The position numbers and the translations under genes are program-made. A stretch of 64,000 bases of DNA from assembly GCA_016722515.1 (NCBI GenBank), contig JADKJE010000001.1, forward strand, positions 682,001 through 746,000, read 5' to 3'. Below are positions 17,455 through 27,061 of the stretch, one piece after another; within the stretch, counting starts at the first letter, position 1; each line of letters starts with the position of its first letter. The notes beneath the pieces were generated by a model, which saw nothing but the letters and a program-made list of their open reading frames with translations, was not told the origin of the DNA and did no database searches. This DNA comes from Alphaproteobacteria bacterium. GTDB taxonomy: Bacteria > Pseudomonadota > Alphaproteobacteria > Rickettsiales > JADKJE01.

Positions 17455-19257
17455 TTATAGGCCTATGAACTTACCGGGACAACGAACTCTGACATCTTCA
17501 GCATGAGTGAGCTTTATTGTATCCGACTTTCTTAGTTTATAGTGTTGCGCCCGATCAAGGTAGAAACCATCAATGGCTTTAATACTACCGATTCTCTCAT
17601 CGTGAACTTTCAATTGTCCCTTTTCCTGGTGGAAATTAGTGGGCTTTTTGACCGCCAACAGGTTGACTGAACTTTTATATCCTGCAGGACAATTAGTATC
17701 TCCGCCAATAATTGTCAGCCGTTTACTCATTGTTTGGCTTTGTGAAAGATATTCATCTATCTGTGGGCTGTGGTCAAACGCATAATCCAAATGGACATTT
17801 GTAAGAGCAACCTGTCTATTGGCTGCGTTATAATCAAAACAAGCTTCAAAACCGCGTTTCTTACTAGGTTGCCCTTCAATCTGACTTTCAAAAAGACCGC
17901 GCTCGCTACCAGGGATAAGTTTTAGCTTATTATGATTATAAATGGTTACTAGAAATTGCTGATCTTTTGGTCCATTGGGTTTAGATTTGATAAAGGTTAT
18001 AGAATAGCCAAGCTGTGATAAATCAGCTTTAAACTGCTTGTTAATGGGAGCAAATAATTTACCTCTGCCAAACCAGGTAGCCTCCTGTAACATCAAAAAA
18101 TCTTCTCTTCCACGAATCAGACACTTTTTAATATAATCGAGTTGTTTGATAAGGCGTGTTTTATATTCGTGGTCTGTTTCATTTATTTTTAAGGGGTTAT
18201 TACTGAAGTCACTAGTAGTCTTGCATTGCTGCATCATATTCCAGATACCGCCTTTCAGTGCATGCATTCCTTCTCCGACTTTGATTCGCTGCATACCATG
18301 GTCTGAACCATACTCAGCATATGAAATTTTTTGAAATTTACTTTCACGAACCGTTGATACGTAAGAAACGTTCTCTGACTCCTCTGACTCCTCTGATTTC
18401 TCGGCTTTTCTTTCAGCAGTGCTGTGATTTACAGGGTATTGCGAAGGCAAAGAAACGTTAGTTTGAACGTTAGTTTGAGGTGCCACATCATTTTTTTGAG
18501 TCATCCTTCCCCATAACTGGATAGGTTGATATGTCGCTATGGATTCTTTCTCACAATAAACATTGAGCGTTTCTATATCGCTAGGGAGTAACATTATGAA
18601 ATGTGGTTCTTCCCTCGTTTCACCGTCTTGGATCGTTTTCATATCCTTTGGATTTGTACGACTCATGACTCCGGCATCTTTTAATAAGGCATTAAAATTT
18701 TCTGCGTCTTTTTTGTTAGCAAAATAAAATTTCTTGCGCACATCATTTGGGTTTTTTGGATTATAAAGCTTGCTAGCCACAGGGTTAGAAACCACACGTG
18801 ATGCAGACAAGATCTCTGCTTCCTCTGATTTTTCTGCTTTTCTTTCATCGGCTGTTAGATCTACAGGTACCACATCTAGCGAAGGCAAATGAACTTCAGT
18901 TTGAGGTGCCTCATCATTTTTTTGAGTCAGCTTTCCCCATAACTGGATAGGGAGATATGACGCTATCGATTTTTTCTCACAATAAACATTAAACTCCATT
19001 ATTTCGGCAGGGAGTAACGTTATGAAATATGGTTTTTTCTTCGTTTTGTCCTTCTCGACTGCTTTCTTTTTCCCTGGATTTGCATTGTCCATGACTCCAG
19101 CATGTTTTAATAAATCATTAAATTTTTTCGCGTCCTTTCTGGTATCGAAATAAAATTTCTTGCGCTCATCCGTTGGATCACTAGGCTTATAAAGCTGGCT
19201 TTCCACACTCATTGCAGTTTTTTTTCGTGACCTTGTTACGCCAAAAAAAGCTTTCAT
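17455..19257 (-). CDS. Protein with duplicated novel N-terminal domain and endonuclease/exonuclease/phosphatase-like C-terminal domain
   Basis: 600 residues, no signal peptide or membrane segment. Residues about 19-145 and 161-290 are tandem copies of one domain, each starting with an SxLYxPxxPxDxRKKFYF block, then KDAxxFNxLLKxAGVM, VYCEKxSIA and PIQLWGxxTQKND, and each ending in a charged ERKAEKSEE linker. Residues about 310-600 resemble the EEP nuclease/phosphatase superfamily: FLMLQEATW (metal-binding Glu), TNVHLDYA, GGDTNCP (Asp/Asn pair) and IDGFYL. The usual final SDH motif is not clear. AAAGGA precedes the ATG. I do not recognise the repeated domain; secretion as an effector is an inference from architecture and the nearby T4SS. 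The flanking glycosyltransferase remnant suggests rearrangement. Confidence 0.6.
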   Translation of the reverse strand: MKAFFGVTRSRKKTAMSVESQLYKPSDPTDERKKFYFDTRKDAKKFNDLLKHAGVMDNANPGKKKAVEKDKTKKKPYFITLLPAEIMEFNVYCEKKSIASYLPIQLWGKLTQKNDEAPQTEVHLPSLDVVPVDLTADERKAEKSEEAEILSASRVVSNPVASKLYNPKNPNDVRKKFYFANKKDAENFNALLKDAGVMSRTNPKDMKTIQDGETREEPHFIMLLPSDIETLNVYCEKESIATYQPIQLWGRMTQKNDVAPQTNVQTNVSLPSQYPVNHSTAERKAEKSEESEESENVSYVSTVRESKFQKISYAEYGSDHGMQRIKVGEGMHALKGGIWNMMQQCKTTSDFSNNPLKINETDHEYKTRLIKQLDYIKKCLIRGREDFLMLQEATWFGRGKLFAPINKQFKADLSQLGYSITFIKSKPNGPKDQQFLVTIYNHNKLKLIPGSERGLFESQIEGQPSKKRGFEACFDYNAANRQVALTNVHLDYAFDHSPQIDEYLSQSQTMSKRLTIIGGDTNCPAGYKSSVNLLAVKKPTNFHQEKGQLKVHDERIGSIKAIDGFYLDRAQHYKLRKSDTIKLTHAEDVRVRCPGKFIGL

Positions 19258-19391
19258 TGTCCGTCCTTTTCTATTTACATCATAGCTTTATATTACAAGA
19301 AAAATGCTGTATAAATATGACACAAAGAAAGATATTTCATTATTCATACACAATAATAGAATATAAAACCCAACCACGAAAGCAATTTTAC

Positions 19392-19835
19392 TTAATGAAG
19401 CAGAGCCGTTACCACAAAACTATAATAAATAGCATGCCCAATCAGGCTGGCGATGAATATTTCATAGAAGCGTACCCTGAAAACACCCGCACCAAAGGAA
19501 ATGACATTACCAAAAACCGGAAAACCACTTGTCAGCAAAATAAGCCAGCGAAAGCGGTACAGGCGCAGCATTGAAACTTTGGAATGATCTGAATTGCGCT
19601 CCAACCAGCCAGAACGATCAATGGATCTAAATACATGCCCCAATAACCAGTTAATAAGATTCCCGCACACAGCCCCAAGGCTTGCTATGCCAATAATTTG
19701 CCACACCGGAAAAACATGAAACAAAACCATGACGTCATGGATAAAAGGCCGATGGATGGGCACCAGCATCGCTCCCATAACCGAATCGCCAAAGAGAAAA
19801 CTATACGCCTCTGCTAGACTCATTGCGGGATTCAT
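19392..19835 (-). CDS. YqaA/DedA-like (SNARE-associated/VTT) inner-membrane protein
   Basis: 147 residues with about four hydrophobic segments. It has the glycine-bearing GNLINWLLGHVF stretch and the late SFGAGVFRVRF arginine motif seen in YqaA/DedA-family proteins, which are linked to lipid translocation and envelope integrity. It is shorter than DedA, as YqaA members are. AAGGAG precedes the ATG. The start overlaps the end of the upstream glycosyltransferase by 35 bases, so it is the last gene of the rhamnose operon. The exact substrate is unknown. Confidence 0.7.
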   Translation of the reverse strand: MNPAMSLAEAYSFLFGDSVMGAMLVPIHRPFIHDVMVLFHVFPVWQIIGIASLGAVCGNLINWLLGHVFRSIDRSGWLERNSDHSKVSMLRLYRFRWLILLTSGFPVFGNVISFGAGVFRVRFYEIFIASLIGHAIYYSFVVTALLH

Positions 19836-20730
19836 GCTTACTCCTTATAGTTTCAATTAATTGTTGGGTTGATAAAACAACGCAAATCACACCAAAACGA
19901 GTCAATAATAACAGATTGGCAATCAATAACCATCCTGGAAAATAGCGGTATTTAAAATGCTTACGAAAATACCGCATAATCCCCCTGGTTTTATGCCACT
20001 CAACCTTAAACCTACTTTTTCTACTGGTCTGGCCAATATGGGTCACTTCAACAGCAGGTACAAAAAATATCTTACCTTCCATTTCTTGGACGCGGTAACA
20101 CAGATCCATATCTTCAACGTGGAGAAAATATTTCTCATCCATCCCTCCCACATGCCGGTACTTTGCCACTGGCATCATCATAAATGCTCCCGATATAGCC
20201 TGTACAGGGACCGGATACGCTGGTAAGGATGATAAGCGATAATTGACACCGTCTATTTTGAGAAATCGATACAGCCTAAGAGCTTCAACCACGGCATTAA
20301 CCGGCGTAATAAGATTACGAATGCACGTTTCCTGGAAAGTACCATCATGATTGCGCAGCAAACACCCAACCATCCACACATGGGAATCGGCTTCAAATGC
20401 CTGCAACAAAGGTGCAAATGCATGCGGCGGTAACACTGTATCTGGGTTCAATAACAGAATATATTTTCCGGACGAAAGCTTAACACCCTCATTACAGCCT
20501 GCGGCAAAACCAAGGTTTCTTGGCTGGCTCAACCACAGTAGACGTGCATCATGGTTGGTGAGATTTTTGATCCTACCTTGAATTTCATCGGGATTGCCAT
20601 TATCAACAAGAATAAGTTCTTTAAGGTAATCCTGGGATAAAATTGAAGAAACCGCCTGCGACAGCACTTCCCATCCAGTAAAATAACTTACTACCACCAC
20701 ACTTACGGAAGACAGCCCATCTGGAACCAT
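19801..20730 (-). CDS. GT2 family glycosyltransferase, probable rhamnosyltransferase
   Basis: 309 residues with a GT-A fold start (SVVVVSYFTGWEVL), LVDNGN, a PRNLGFAAGCNEG stretch, the metal-binding LLNPDTVL and a late EDMDLCYR acid pair. This set is typical of WbbL-like rhamnosyltransferases that add rhamnose to polysaccharide acceptors. A hydrophobic C-terminal segment (about 265-290) may hold it at the membrane. It sits in the same operon as rmlBADC, which makes the dTDP-L-rhamnose donor. A decayed relative lies at 17133-17339. Confidence 0.83.
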   Translation of the reverse strand: MVPDGLSSVSVVVVSYFTGWEVLSQAVSSILSQDYLKELILVDNGNPDEIQGRIKNLTNHDARLLWLSQPRNLGFAAGCNEGVKLSSGKYILLLNPDTVLPPHAFAPLLQAFEADSHVWMVGCLLRNHDGTFQETCIRNLITPVNAVVEALRLYRFLKIDGVNYRLSSLPAYPVPVQAISGAFMMMPVAKYRHVGGMDEKYFLHVEDMDLCYRVQEMEGKIFFVPAVEVTHIGQTSRKSRFKVEWHKTRGIMRYFRKHFKYRYFPGWLLIANLLLLTRFGVICVVLSTQQLIETIRSKHESRNESSRGV

Positions 20731-20775
20731 ATTAAAATTTATTTCACTCCATCTTGCATCAAGACTAACCGGGAT

Positions 20776-21327
20776 TTACGCAAATTTAGGATTATTTTTA
20801 TACTCGGCAAACGATGGAAGCTGTTCATCTCGCTCTGAAATAATTGGATTATTGAGCGGCCATTGAATAGCAAACTCAGGATCATTCCAGCGTATGCCCT
20901 TTTCACCATGCGCCTGATAGACAGCCGTTACCTTATAAAAAACATCCGCTATCTCATCACCCACTACACAAAAACCATGGGCGAATCCTGGACTTATCCA
21001 CAATAAGCGTCCATTCTCAGCGGATAATTCAACACCGTAATATTTTCCAAATGTCGGCGATGATGGGCGAATATCAACCGCCACATCCCAAATGCTTCCG
21101 CGAACCACGCCTACCAGTTTTCCCTGTGGCCAATCAAATTGATAATGAAGGCCACGTAACACTCCAGGCTTTGACTGCGAATGGTTATCCTGTGCAAAAT
21201 ACGCAGGAAGTCCAAGTTCCGCAAAACGTTGCTCATTATAGCGTTCCATGAAAAATCCACGGTTATCTTCAAAACGCTTAAGTTCTATGAGTTTTAATCC
21301 ATCAAAGCCAGTATCGGTAACTTTCAT
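20776..21327 (-). CDS. rmlC: dTDP-4-dehydrorhamnose 3,5-epimerase RmlC
   Basis: Third enzyme of dTDP-L-rhamnose synthesis, a cupin epimerase. Motifs include FEDNRGFFMERYN, QDNHSQSKPGVLRGLHYQ with the catalytic histidine, and WISPGFAHGF. I chose the ATG at 21327, which overlaps the rmlD stop as ATGA and follows GGAGAGAG. A longer frame to 21408 exists but lies inside rmlD. 183 residues, usual length. Confidence 0.93.
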   Translation of the reverse strand: MKVTDTGFDGLKLIELKRFEDNRGFFMERYNEQRFAELGLPAYFAQDNHSQSKPGVLRGLHYQFDWPQGKLVGVVRGSIWDVAVDIRPSSPTFGKYYGVELSAENGRLLWISPGFAHGFCVVGDEIADVFYKVTAVYQAHGEKGIRWNDPEFAIQWPLNNPIISERDEQLPSFAEYKNNPKFA

Positions 21328-22214
21328 ATAACTCTCTCCATGCACAATGTAAGGCCTTCCTGCCATAACGGCAGTGAGACCCCTAATAATTGTTTGGCTT
21401 TCGAACAATCCAAACGCGAATTGGCCGGTCGTTTCGCCGGTGTTGGATATTCGGTTGATTTAATCGGATCGAGTGTTTCGATCACTAACGGTATCCCAGC
21501 TTGTTTAGCATGATGAAAAATCATATCGGCAAAATGATACCATGTCGTTACCCCACCATGGCACAGATGATACATTCCCCAGGGGAAATTTTCTTCTCCT
21601 ATTGCATTCATAACGACTTGTAAGGATGCTTGGGCTAAATCACGCGCATAGGTAGGCGCTCCATATTGATCGTTTACGACTTTAAGGTGCAAACGCTCTT
21701 TGCCTAAGCGCAGCATCGTGGTCAAAAAATTCTTTCCAACATGGTCATAGACCCATGACGTTCTAAAAATAAGATATTTCCCGCCAACGGCTTCAATCAA
21801 TTGTTCACCTTTTAACTTGCTGCGCCCATAGGCGTTAAGAGGTTCCGTTACATCGGCTTCAGTCCAGGGTCTTTCACCCTTCCCATTGAAAACATAATCG
21901 GTTGAATAATGGATAAATGGGATTGCATGATCGTAACAATAACCGGCAATCAAACCCGGAGTAACGGCATTAATCTGAATAGCCAGGTCTTCTTCCTTTT
22001 CAGCCATATCCACATGTGTATAGGCTGCAGCATTGATGACACAACGCGGCTTTATGGTTTCAAGAACCCTAATAACCGAATCAGGCTGGCTAAAATCAGC
22101 TTCAAATCTGGTAAAGCCAACACCGCTCACACCTAATATATCAACTAAACTAGCTCCCACCTGACCATTAGCACCGAAGACTAATACCGGCGACATTGCC
22201 TCATAACGTGCCAT
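21324..22214 (-). CDS. rmlD: dTDP-4-dehydrorhamnose reductase RmlD
   Basis: Last enzyme of dTDP-L-rhamnose synthesis, a short-chain dehydrogenase. It has the NAD(P)-binding loop VFGANGQVGASL, NAAAYTHVDMAEKE, STDYVFNG and the YGRSKLKGEQ catalytic Tyr/Lys. The ATG at 22214 is preceded by GGGAG at eight bases; a GTG at 22229 is possible. About 296 residues. Its stop overlaps the rmlC start. Confidence 0.93.
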   Translation of the reverse strand: MARYEAMSPVLVFGANGQVGASLVDILGVSGVGFTRFEADFSQPDSVIRVLETIKPRCVINAAAYTHVDMAEKEEDLAIQINAVTPGLIAGYCYDHAIPFIHYSTDYVFNGKGERPWTEADVTEPLNAYGRSKLKGEQLIEAVGGKYLIFRTSWVYDHVGKNFLTTMLRLGKERLHLKVVNDQYGAPTYARDLAQASLQVVMNAIGEENFPWGMYHLCHGGVTTWYHFADMIFHHAKQAGIPLVIETLDPIKSTEYPTPAKRPANSRLDCSKAKQLLGVSLPLWQEGLTLCMERVI

Positions 22215-22246
22215 GCTTTTTACTCCCACTCATTGAGCTCTCCCAC

Positions 22247-23131
22247 TTAGGTACTGGTTGGTATAGCCTCAATCGAAACGTCCATCAAATACCTGCCATA
22301 ATCATTTTTTCCGTATAAAGATGCTAATGCTTTTAATTGGTTTTTATCAATAAATCCGCAACGGTAGGCAACCTCTTCGATAGCGGCAATTTTGAGCCCT
22401 TGCCGCTCTTCAACCGTTTGCACAAATACCGAGGCTTTAAGCATAGAATCATGCGTTCCCGCATCCAGCCAGGCAACACCTCGGCCAAGAAACTGTACCT
22501 GCAATTCTTTTTGTTCCAAATAACGTTGATTCACATCGGTAATTTCAAGTTCACCACGCTCAGAAGGCGCAAGAGATTTAGCAATTTCAACCACGAGCGG
22601 ATCATAAAAATAAAGACCAGTCACCGCCCAGGAAGAAATGAATTCCTTAGGTTTTTCAATAATGCGTAATGCTTTACCCTGTGCGTCCAATTCAACCACA
22701 CCGTATCTTTCTGGATCTTTCACGTGGTACGCAAAAATGCAGCCACCTGTTTTAAGTTTGGCAACTTGCTTAAGCGAATTAACTAAACTCTCACCATAAA
22801 AAATATTATCACCTAAAATCAACGCAACGGAACTATCGCCGATAAATGTTTCTGCCAGGATGAACGCTTGGGCAATGCCTTCAGGTTTTAACTGTTCCTG
22901 GTAGGTCAGTTTAATACCAAATTGATCTCCATTCCCGAGCATTTCCCTAATAACCGGTAAATCCCGTGGAGTACTTATAATAAGGATATCCCGAATACCT
23001 GCCTGCATTAATACTGACAACGGGTAATAGATCATCGGCTTATCATAAATAGGCAAAACCTGTTTACTGACCGATTTGGTAAGAGGCAAAAGCCTGGTTC
23101 CGCTCCCACCAGCAAGAATAATTCCTTTCAT
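22247..23131 (-). CDS. rmlA: Glucose-1-phosphate thymidylyltransferase RmlA
   Basis: First enzyme of dTDP-L-rhamnose synthesis, joining glucose-1-phosphate and dTTP. The nucleotidyltransferase signature GIILAGGSGTRLLPLT opens the protein, followed by KQVLPIYDKPMIYYPLS and the metal-binding LILGDNIFYG. The ATG at 23131 follows GGAGAG and lies two bases after the rmlB stop. The open frame extends to 23170 inside rmlB. 294 residues, as in the family. Confidence 0.94.
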   Translation of the reverse strand: MKGIILAGGSGTRLLPLTKSVSKQVLPIYDKPMIYYPLSVLMQAGIRDILIISTPRDLPVIREMLGNGDQFGIKLTYQEQLKPEGIAQAFILAETFIGDSSVALILGDNIFYGESLVNSLKQVAKLKTGGCIFAYHVKDPERYGVVELDAQGKALRIIEKPKEFISSWAVTGLYFYDPLVVEIAKSLAPSERGELEITDVNQRYLEQKELQVQFLGRGVAWLDAGTHDSMLKASVFVQTVEERQGLKIAAIEEVAYRCGFIDKNQLKALASLYGKNDYGRYLMDVSIEAIPTST

Positions 23132-23133
23132 AG

Positions 23134-24171
23134 TCACTCTCCGCTGCTTTGAAGAATAGTTCGACACCATTCTTGATTATCTAAATACCATCGCACCGTC
23201 TGTTCAAGACCAGCCTCCAGTGACGCATAACGGTTCTGATAGCCCAAATCACGCTCGGCCTTACTACTAGCTAATGCGTACCGTCTGTCATGCCCCAAAC
23301 GATCATCCACGTGGTGAATAAGCGCAGCGTAACTACTGCCATCTTCGTTGGGTTTGATTCTATCCAACATAGCGCAGATCGCCGACACGACCTGGTTATT
23401 CTGCCGTTCACAATTACCGCCAAAACCATAGGTCTCACCCGCCACTCCACGCATCAATGCCAGATAAATACCCTGGCAATGATCCTCAACATGGATCCAA
23501 TCTCTGATATTTTTACCATCACCATACACGGTTAAGGCTTGCTTGCTGAGTGCGCGTGAAATCATCTTAGGGATCAGTTTCTCAGGATGCTGACGCAAAC
23601 CATAATTATTACTGCAATGGGTCGTAATAACCGGCATACCATACGTATGAAACCATGCCCTTGCCAGTAAATCGCCACCTGCCTTGGAAGCAGAATACGG
23701 GGAATTAGGTTGAATAGGGCTGCTTTCGGTAAAAATTCCAGATTCTCCCAATGAACCAAAGACCTCATCCGTAGAAACATACACCATTCTCAATTGGTCA
23801 CGCCGCTTATTATCCAATGACAGCCAATATTGCCGGGCACTTTCAAGCATCGTGTAAGTACCAATCATATTCGTTTCGATAAAGGCTGAAGGCGATGAAA
23901 TTGAATTATCGACATGTGACTCGGCGGCCATATGCACAATTGCATCAATATTATATTCATTCAACAATCGTAACACCAAAGCACCATCGCAGATGTCACC
24001 TCTAAAAAAACGATAACCAGGATGATCATTGACGTGGATTAAATTAACCAGGTTACCTGCATAGGTAAGTTTATCCAGGACAAGCACCTGGTGCCCCTGC
24101 GATAATGCGTACTCCACAAAACAACTGCCGATAAACCCTGCCCCACCCGTTACGAGGATATGCTTGTTCAT
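23134..24171 (-). CDS. rmlB: dTDP-glucose 4,6-dehydratase RmlB
   Basis: Second enzyme of the dTDP-L-rhamnose pathway and first gene of this operon. It shows the Rossmann loop LVTGGAGFIGSCFVEY, HMAAESHVDNSI, VSTDEVFGSLG and YSASKAGGDLLARAW with the YxxxK catalytic pair. I used the ATG at 24171; a GTG at 24186 is less likely. About 345 residues. The order rmlB-rmlA-rmlD-rmlC-GT2-YqaA on one strand, with small gaps or overlaps, points to co-transcription for rhamnose-containing surface glycan. Confidence 0.94.
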   Translation of the reverse strand: MNKHILVTGGAGFIGSCFVEYALSQGHQVLVLDKLTYAGNLVNLIHVNDHPGYRFFRGDICDGALVLRLLNEYNIDAIVHMAAESHVDNSISSPSAFIETNMIGTYTMLESARQYWLSLDNKRRDQLRMVYVSTDEVFGSLGESGIFTESSPIQPNSPYSASKAGGDLLARAWFHTYGMPVITTHCSNNYGLRQHPEKLIPKMISRALSKQALTVYGDGKNIRDWIHVEDHCQGIYLALMRGVAGETYGFGGNCERQNNQVVSAICAMLDRIKPNEDGSSYAALIHHVDDRLGHDRRYALASSKAERDLGYQNRYASLEAGLEQTVRWYLDNQEWCRTILQSSGE

Positions 24172-24332
24172 ATTACCACTGCCCACATGACCTATTTTTG
24201 ACCAGCACTATAACGGCTTTACTCCCAAAAATAAAGCATAACCTCATGTTGAAGTATCAACCATTTATGGCAAAAATTTGAGTATAGATTCTTAATAAAA
24301 TAGCTCTATAGTACGTGTAAAAATACAGTTCT

Positions 24333-25274
24333 ATGATCCAACATTTGAAAAAACCCTTTGATTATCTCCAGGGACATACCCCTGAAATTCAAGCCATTGT
24401 CTGGAGTGTTTCCAGCTCGTTTTGGTTCGCACTTATGGCTGTGTTCATTCAACATTCCTCAAACTTAATGAACCCTATGGTGATGGTCTTTGGCCGCAAT
24501 GTGTGCAGCTTATTATTTTTAATGCCTTTTATTCATGGCAATTTTAAAAAATTGATCTTTACCAAACGGCTTCATTTTCACTTTGCACGCTCTTCTATTG
24601 GCGCAGTAGGGATGATGTTATGGTTTTACAGTTTAACGATTATGCCGGTCAATAATGCGATAGCCTTGAGTTTTACAGCACCTTTATTTACGACCATTCT
24701 AGCTGTCATATTTTTATCTGAAAAAGTGGGGTATCACCGTATGATTGCCCTAGTCATTGGCTTCTTGGGAGCCCTTATCATACTTCGTCCTGGAACAAGC
24801 GCTTTTCATGTTCAATCCCTTATCGTCTTGGTTACAACCTGTTTTTGGGCGCTTGCCTCCGTTTTCATGAAAATGCTTTCACGAACAGAAAAACCAATCA
24901 CAATCGTCTTTTATTTTACGCTTATTATGATTCCCGTTTCGTTTCCTTTTGCGTATATGCACTGGGAAACGTTAACCTTAACCGATATGCTCGTATTACT
25001 GGCAATTGGTGTTTCATCGAGCCTGGGACAATTAAGTTTAACCACAGCCATTAGTAAAACAGATACTTCATTTGTGGTTCAATTTGACTTTTTCAGGCTT
25101 ATTTTTGCTTCCATTTTTGCCTATATTGCCTTTCATCAAACCCTCGATCAACCTGTACTTATCGGGGCTGTCATCATTACCGTCAGCACCATATACATAG
25201 CCCGTCGGGAAGCAAAACTATCTCATAGAAAAAAAGCAAAAATCGAATCTATTAAGACAGAAATATTACAGTAA
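24333..25274 (+). CDS. EamA/DMT-family transporter
   Basis: 313 residues with about ten hydrophobic segments in two similar halves, the drug/metabolite transporter layout. Typical EamA stretches are NNAIALSFTAPLFTTILA in the first half and LGQLSLTTAISKTDTS in the second, with a basic C-terminal tail. Members in Rickettsiales include S-adenosylmethionine importers of this superfamily, but substrate cannot be read from sequence. It is divergent from rmlB across a 160-base gap. Confidence 0.82.
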   Translation: MIQHLKKPFDYLQGHTPEIQAIVWSVSSSFWFALMAVFIQHSSNLMNPMVMVFGRNVCSLLFLMPFIHGNFKKLIFTKRLHFHFARSSIGAVGMMLWFYSLTIMPVNNAIALSFTAPLFTTILAVIFLSEKVGYHRMIALVIGFLGALIILRPGTSAFHVQSLIVLVTTCFWALASVFMKMLSRTEKPITIVFYFTLIMIPVSFPFAYMHWETLTLTDMLVLLAIGVSSSLGQLSLTTAISKTDTSFVVQFDFFRLIFASIFAYIAFHQTLDQPVLIGAVIITVSTIYIARREAKLSHRKKAKIESIKTEILQ

Positions 25275-25354
25275 AATACAATAAAATACTTATTAAATTG
25301 AATACATTAAATAATTATCGTATAATAGATCGATTAACTTTATATGGATCTCCT

Positions 25355-25510
25355 ATGGTTGTCCGCAAAAAATTCTTATTATCCCTTGCCGTTATCATGT
25401 CTGCTATGTTTGTTCTGGAAATCGTAACCTTAATCCATATTGTACGGGACAAAGACGCGATACTTGATCGCCTGGCTGTTTCTTACGGGCATAGCCAACC
25501 GAATTCGTAA
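25355..25510 (+). CDS. Small single-span membrane protein
   Basis: 51 residues from the ATG at 25355 (a TTG at 25298 would extend it). A basic start (MVVRKKF) is followed by a hydrophobic segment LLSLAVIMSAMFVLEIVTLI and a charged tail. I do not recognise it. It lies between the EamA transporter and the convergent DAHP synthase. Confidence 0.4.
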   Translation: MVVRKKFLLSLAVIMSAMFVLEIVTLIHIVRDKDAILDRLAVSYGHSQPNS

Positions 25511-25518
25511 TGAGACGT

Positions 25519-25534
25519 CCCAATACTTATTGGG
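25519..25534. terminator. Hairpin between convergent genes
   Basis: CCCAAT, ACTT, ATTGGG forms a tight hairpin that overlaps the DAHP synthase stop codon. On the plus strand it is followed by CTTTCAATTCTT, a modest T-rich stretch. It could end transcription of the short plus-strand gene. Confidence 0.4.
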
Positions 25535-26876
25535 CTTTCAATTCTTCAGAAATCAAAAAAGCCAATTCCAAACTTTGCGACCCGTTTAAGCGCGGATCAC
25601 ACAGGGTTTGATATCTGTCTTTTAGATTCACTTCCGAAATAGCCTGGGCACCTCCTGTACATTCAGTAACATCCTGTCCTGTCATTTCAAAGTGAACGCC
25701 ACCAGCAATAGTGCCTTCTGCTTTATGGATTTCAAAGAAACTCCTGATTTCAGCCAGAATAAGATTGAATGGACGCGTTTTCAAACCGTTAGGAGATTTA
25801 ATGGTATTACCATGCATTGGATCACATGACCACACTACTTTTTTACCAGCCTGGTGAACGGCTCTTACGAGTGGTGGCAATAAAACACCGACTTTTTCAG
25901 CTCCCATCCTTGAAATAAGGACTAACCTGCCAGGGGTATTCTGAGGATTTAATACATCAATCAGTTTCAATAGATTATCGATCTTCATGGAAGGCCCGAC
26001 TTTCACTCCGATTGGATTTTCAATCCCACGAAAATATTCAACATGGGCACCGTCTAGATCGCGGGTACGATCGCCTATCCACACCATATGCGCCGAACAA
26101 TCATAATAGCCGCCATCGCTTTCATCCCTGCGTGTCAAGGATTCTTCATAATTGAGCAATAACGCCTCGTGGGATGAATAAAAATCAGCTTCATTAAATT
26201 GCTCGATCTGATCTAATTTAAGTCCGCAAGCCTCGATAAAGACCAGGCATTCATTAATACGATTGGCAATATCTTTAAAATGCTTCCCTTGAGGAGAGCG
26301 ATCGATAAAATCTTTGTTCCATTGAGTCACCGTAGACAATGCAGCATAACCACTTTGCGCCAAAGCTCGCAGATAATTCAGGCTCATAGACGATTGCTGG
26401 TAGACGCGGATGAGTCTTTCTGGGTCTGGTACGCGCGCCTCAGCATTAAATTCAACGCCATTAACCATATCCCCGCGATAACTGGGAAGGGTAACTCCGT
26501 CAATGGTTTCAATATCTTCGGAACGCGGCTTGGCAAACTGCCCGGCAACCCGTCCCACTTTAACCACAGGACGACCAGTCCCGTACATAAGCGCTACGGT
26601 CATTTGGAGCATTACGCGGAAAAAATCCCGAATATTTTGATCACTGAATTCGGCAAAGCTTTCGGCACAATCACCACCTTGTAATAAGAAAGCATTGCCT
26701 TCACACACATCGGCAAGCTGTCGTTTCAGCCGACGAATTTCATTAGGTAGAACCAATGGAGGCAACTGTGCTAAACGCTGCTCAACATCCAGCAATTTGA
26801 CCTGATCTGTATAGATAGGCTGCTGTTTAATAGGCAATCGGCGCCAACCGGATGGAGTCCATGAAGTATTAACCAT
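25527..26876 (-). CDS. Class II (plant-type) DAHP synthase
   Basis: First committed enzyme of the shikimate pathway, condensing phosphoenolpyruvate and erythrose-4-phosphate. The 449-residue protein is of the class II family: TSWTPSGWRRLPIKQQPIY at the N-terminus, FLLQGGDCAESFAEF, the GRVAGQFAKPRS segment, LISRMGAEKV, VVWSCDPMHGNT and GGVHFEMTGQDVTEC. The ATG at 26876 is preceded by AAGG at six bases; the open frame upstream to 27032 is not family-like. With trpC and hisI in the same window it shows that this organism keeps amino-acid biosynthesis that classical Rickettsia has lost. Confidence 0.93.
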   Translation of the reverse strand: MVNTSWTPSGWRRLPIKQQPIYTDQVKLLDVEQRLAQLPPLVLPNEIRRLKRQLADVCEGNAFLLQGGDCAESFAEFSDQNIRDFFRVMLQMTVALMYGTGRPVVKVGRVAGQFAKPRSEDIETIDGVTLPSYRGDMVNGVEFNAEARVPDPERLIRVYQQSSMSLNYLRALAQSGYAALSTVTQWNKDFIDRSPQGKHFKDIANRINECLVFIEACGLKLDQIEQFNEADFYSSHEALLLNYEESLTRRDESDGGYYDCSAHMVWIGDRTRDLDGAHVEYFRGIENPIGVKVGPSMKIDNLLKLIDVLNPQNTPGRLVLISRMGAEKVGVLLPPLVRAVHQAGKKVVWSCDPMHGNTIKSPNGLKTRPFNLILAEIRSFFEIHKAEGTIAGGVHFEMTGQDVTECTGGAQAISEVNLKDRYQTLCDPRLNGSQSLELAFLISEELKAQ

Positions 26877-27061
26877 AAAAATCCTTAACTTAACGAGTGC
26901 CCCAGTATAGCACGTCATAATGCTTGTATGCAATGATGGGTTTATAAAGGGGCTTTTTTCGACTCTGGATGGAGAGCATATAATATTATTTGCTCCAAGT
27001 TCAAGCCACAACGTTGCTATTAAAAATAGCAAAAGAAGCGTTATCAGACACGTGATAGCCC

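Noticed and set aside
19212..19574. 120-codon plus-strand ORF crossing the duplicated-domain gene start
   Set aside because: Antisense to two supported genes at either end, with no recognisable domain.
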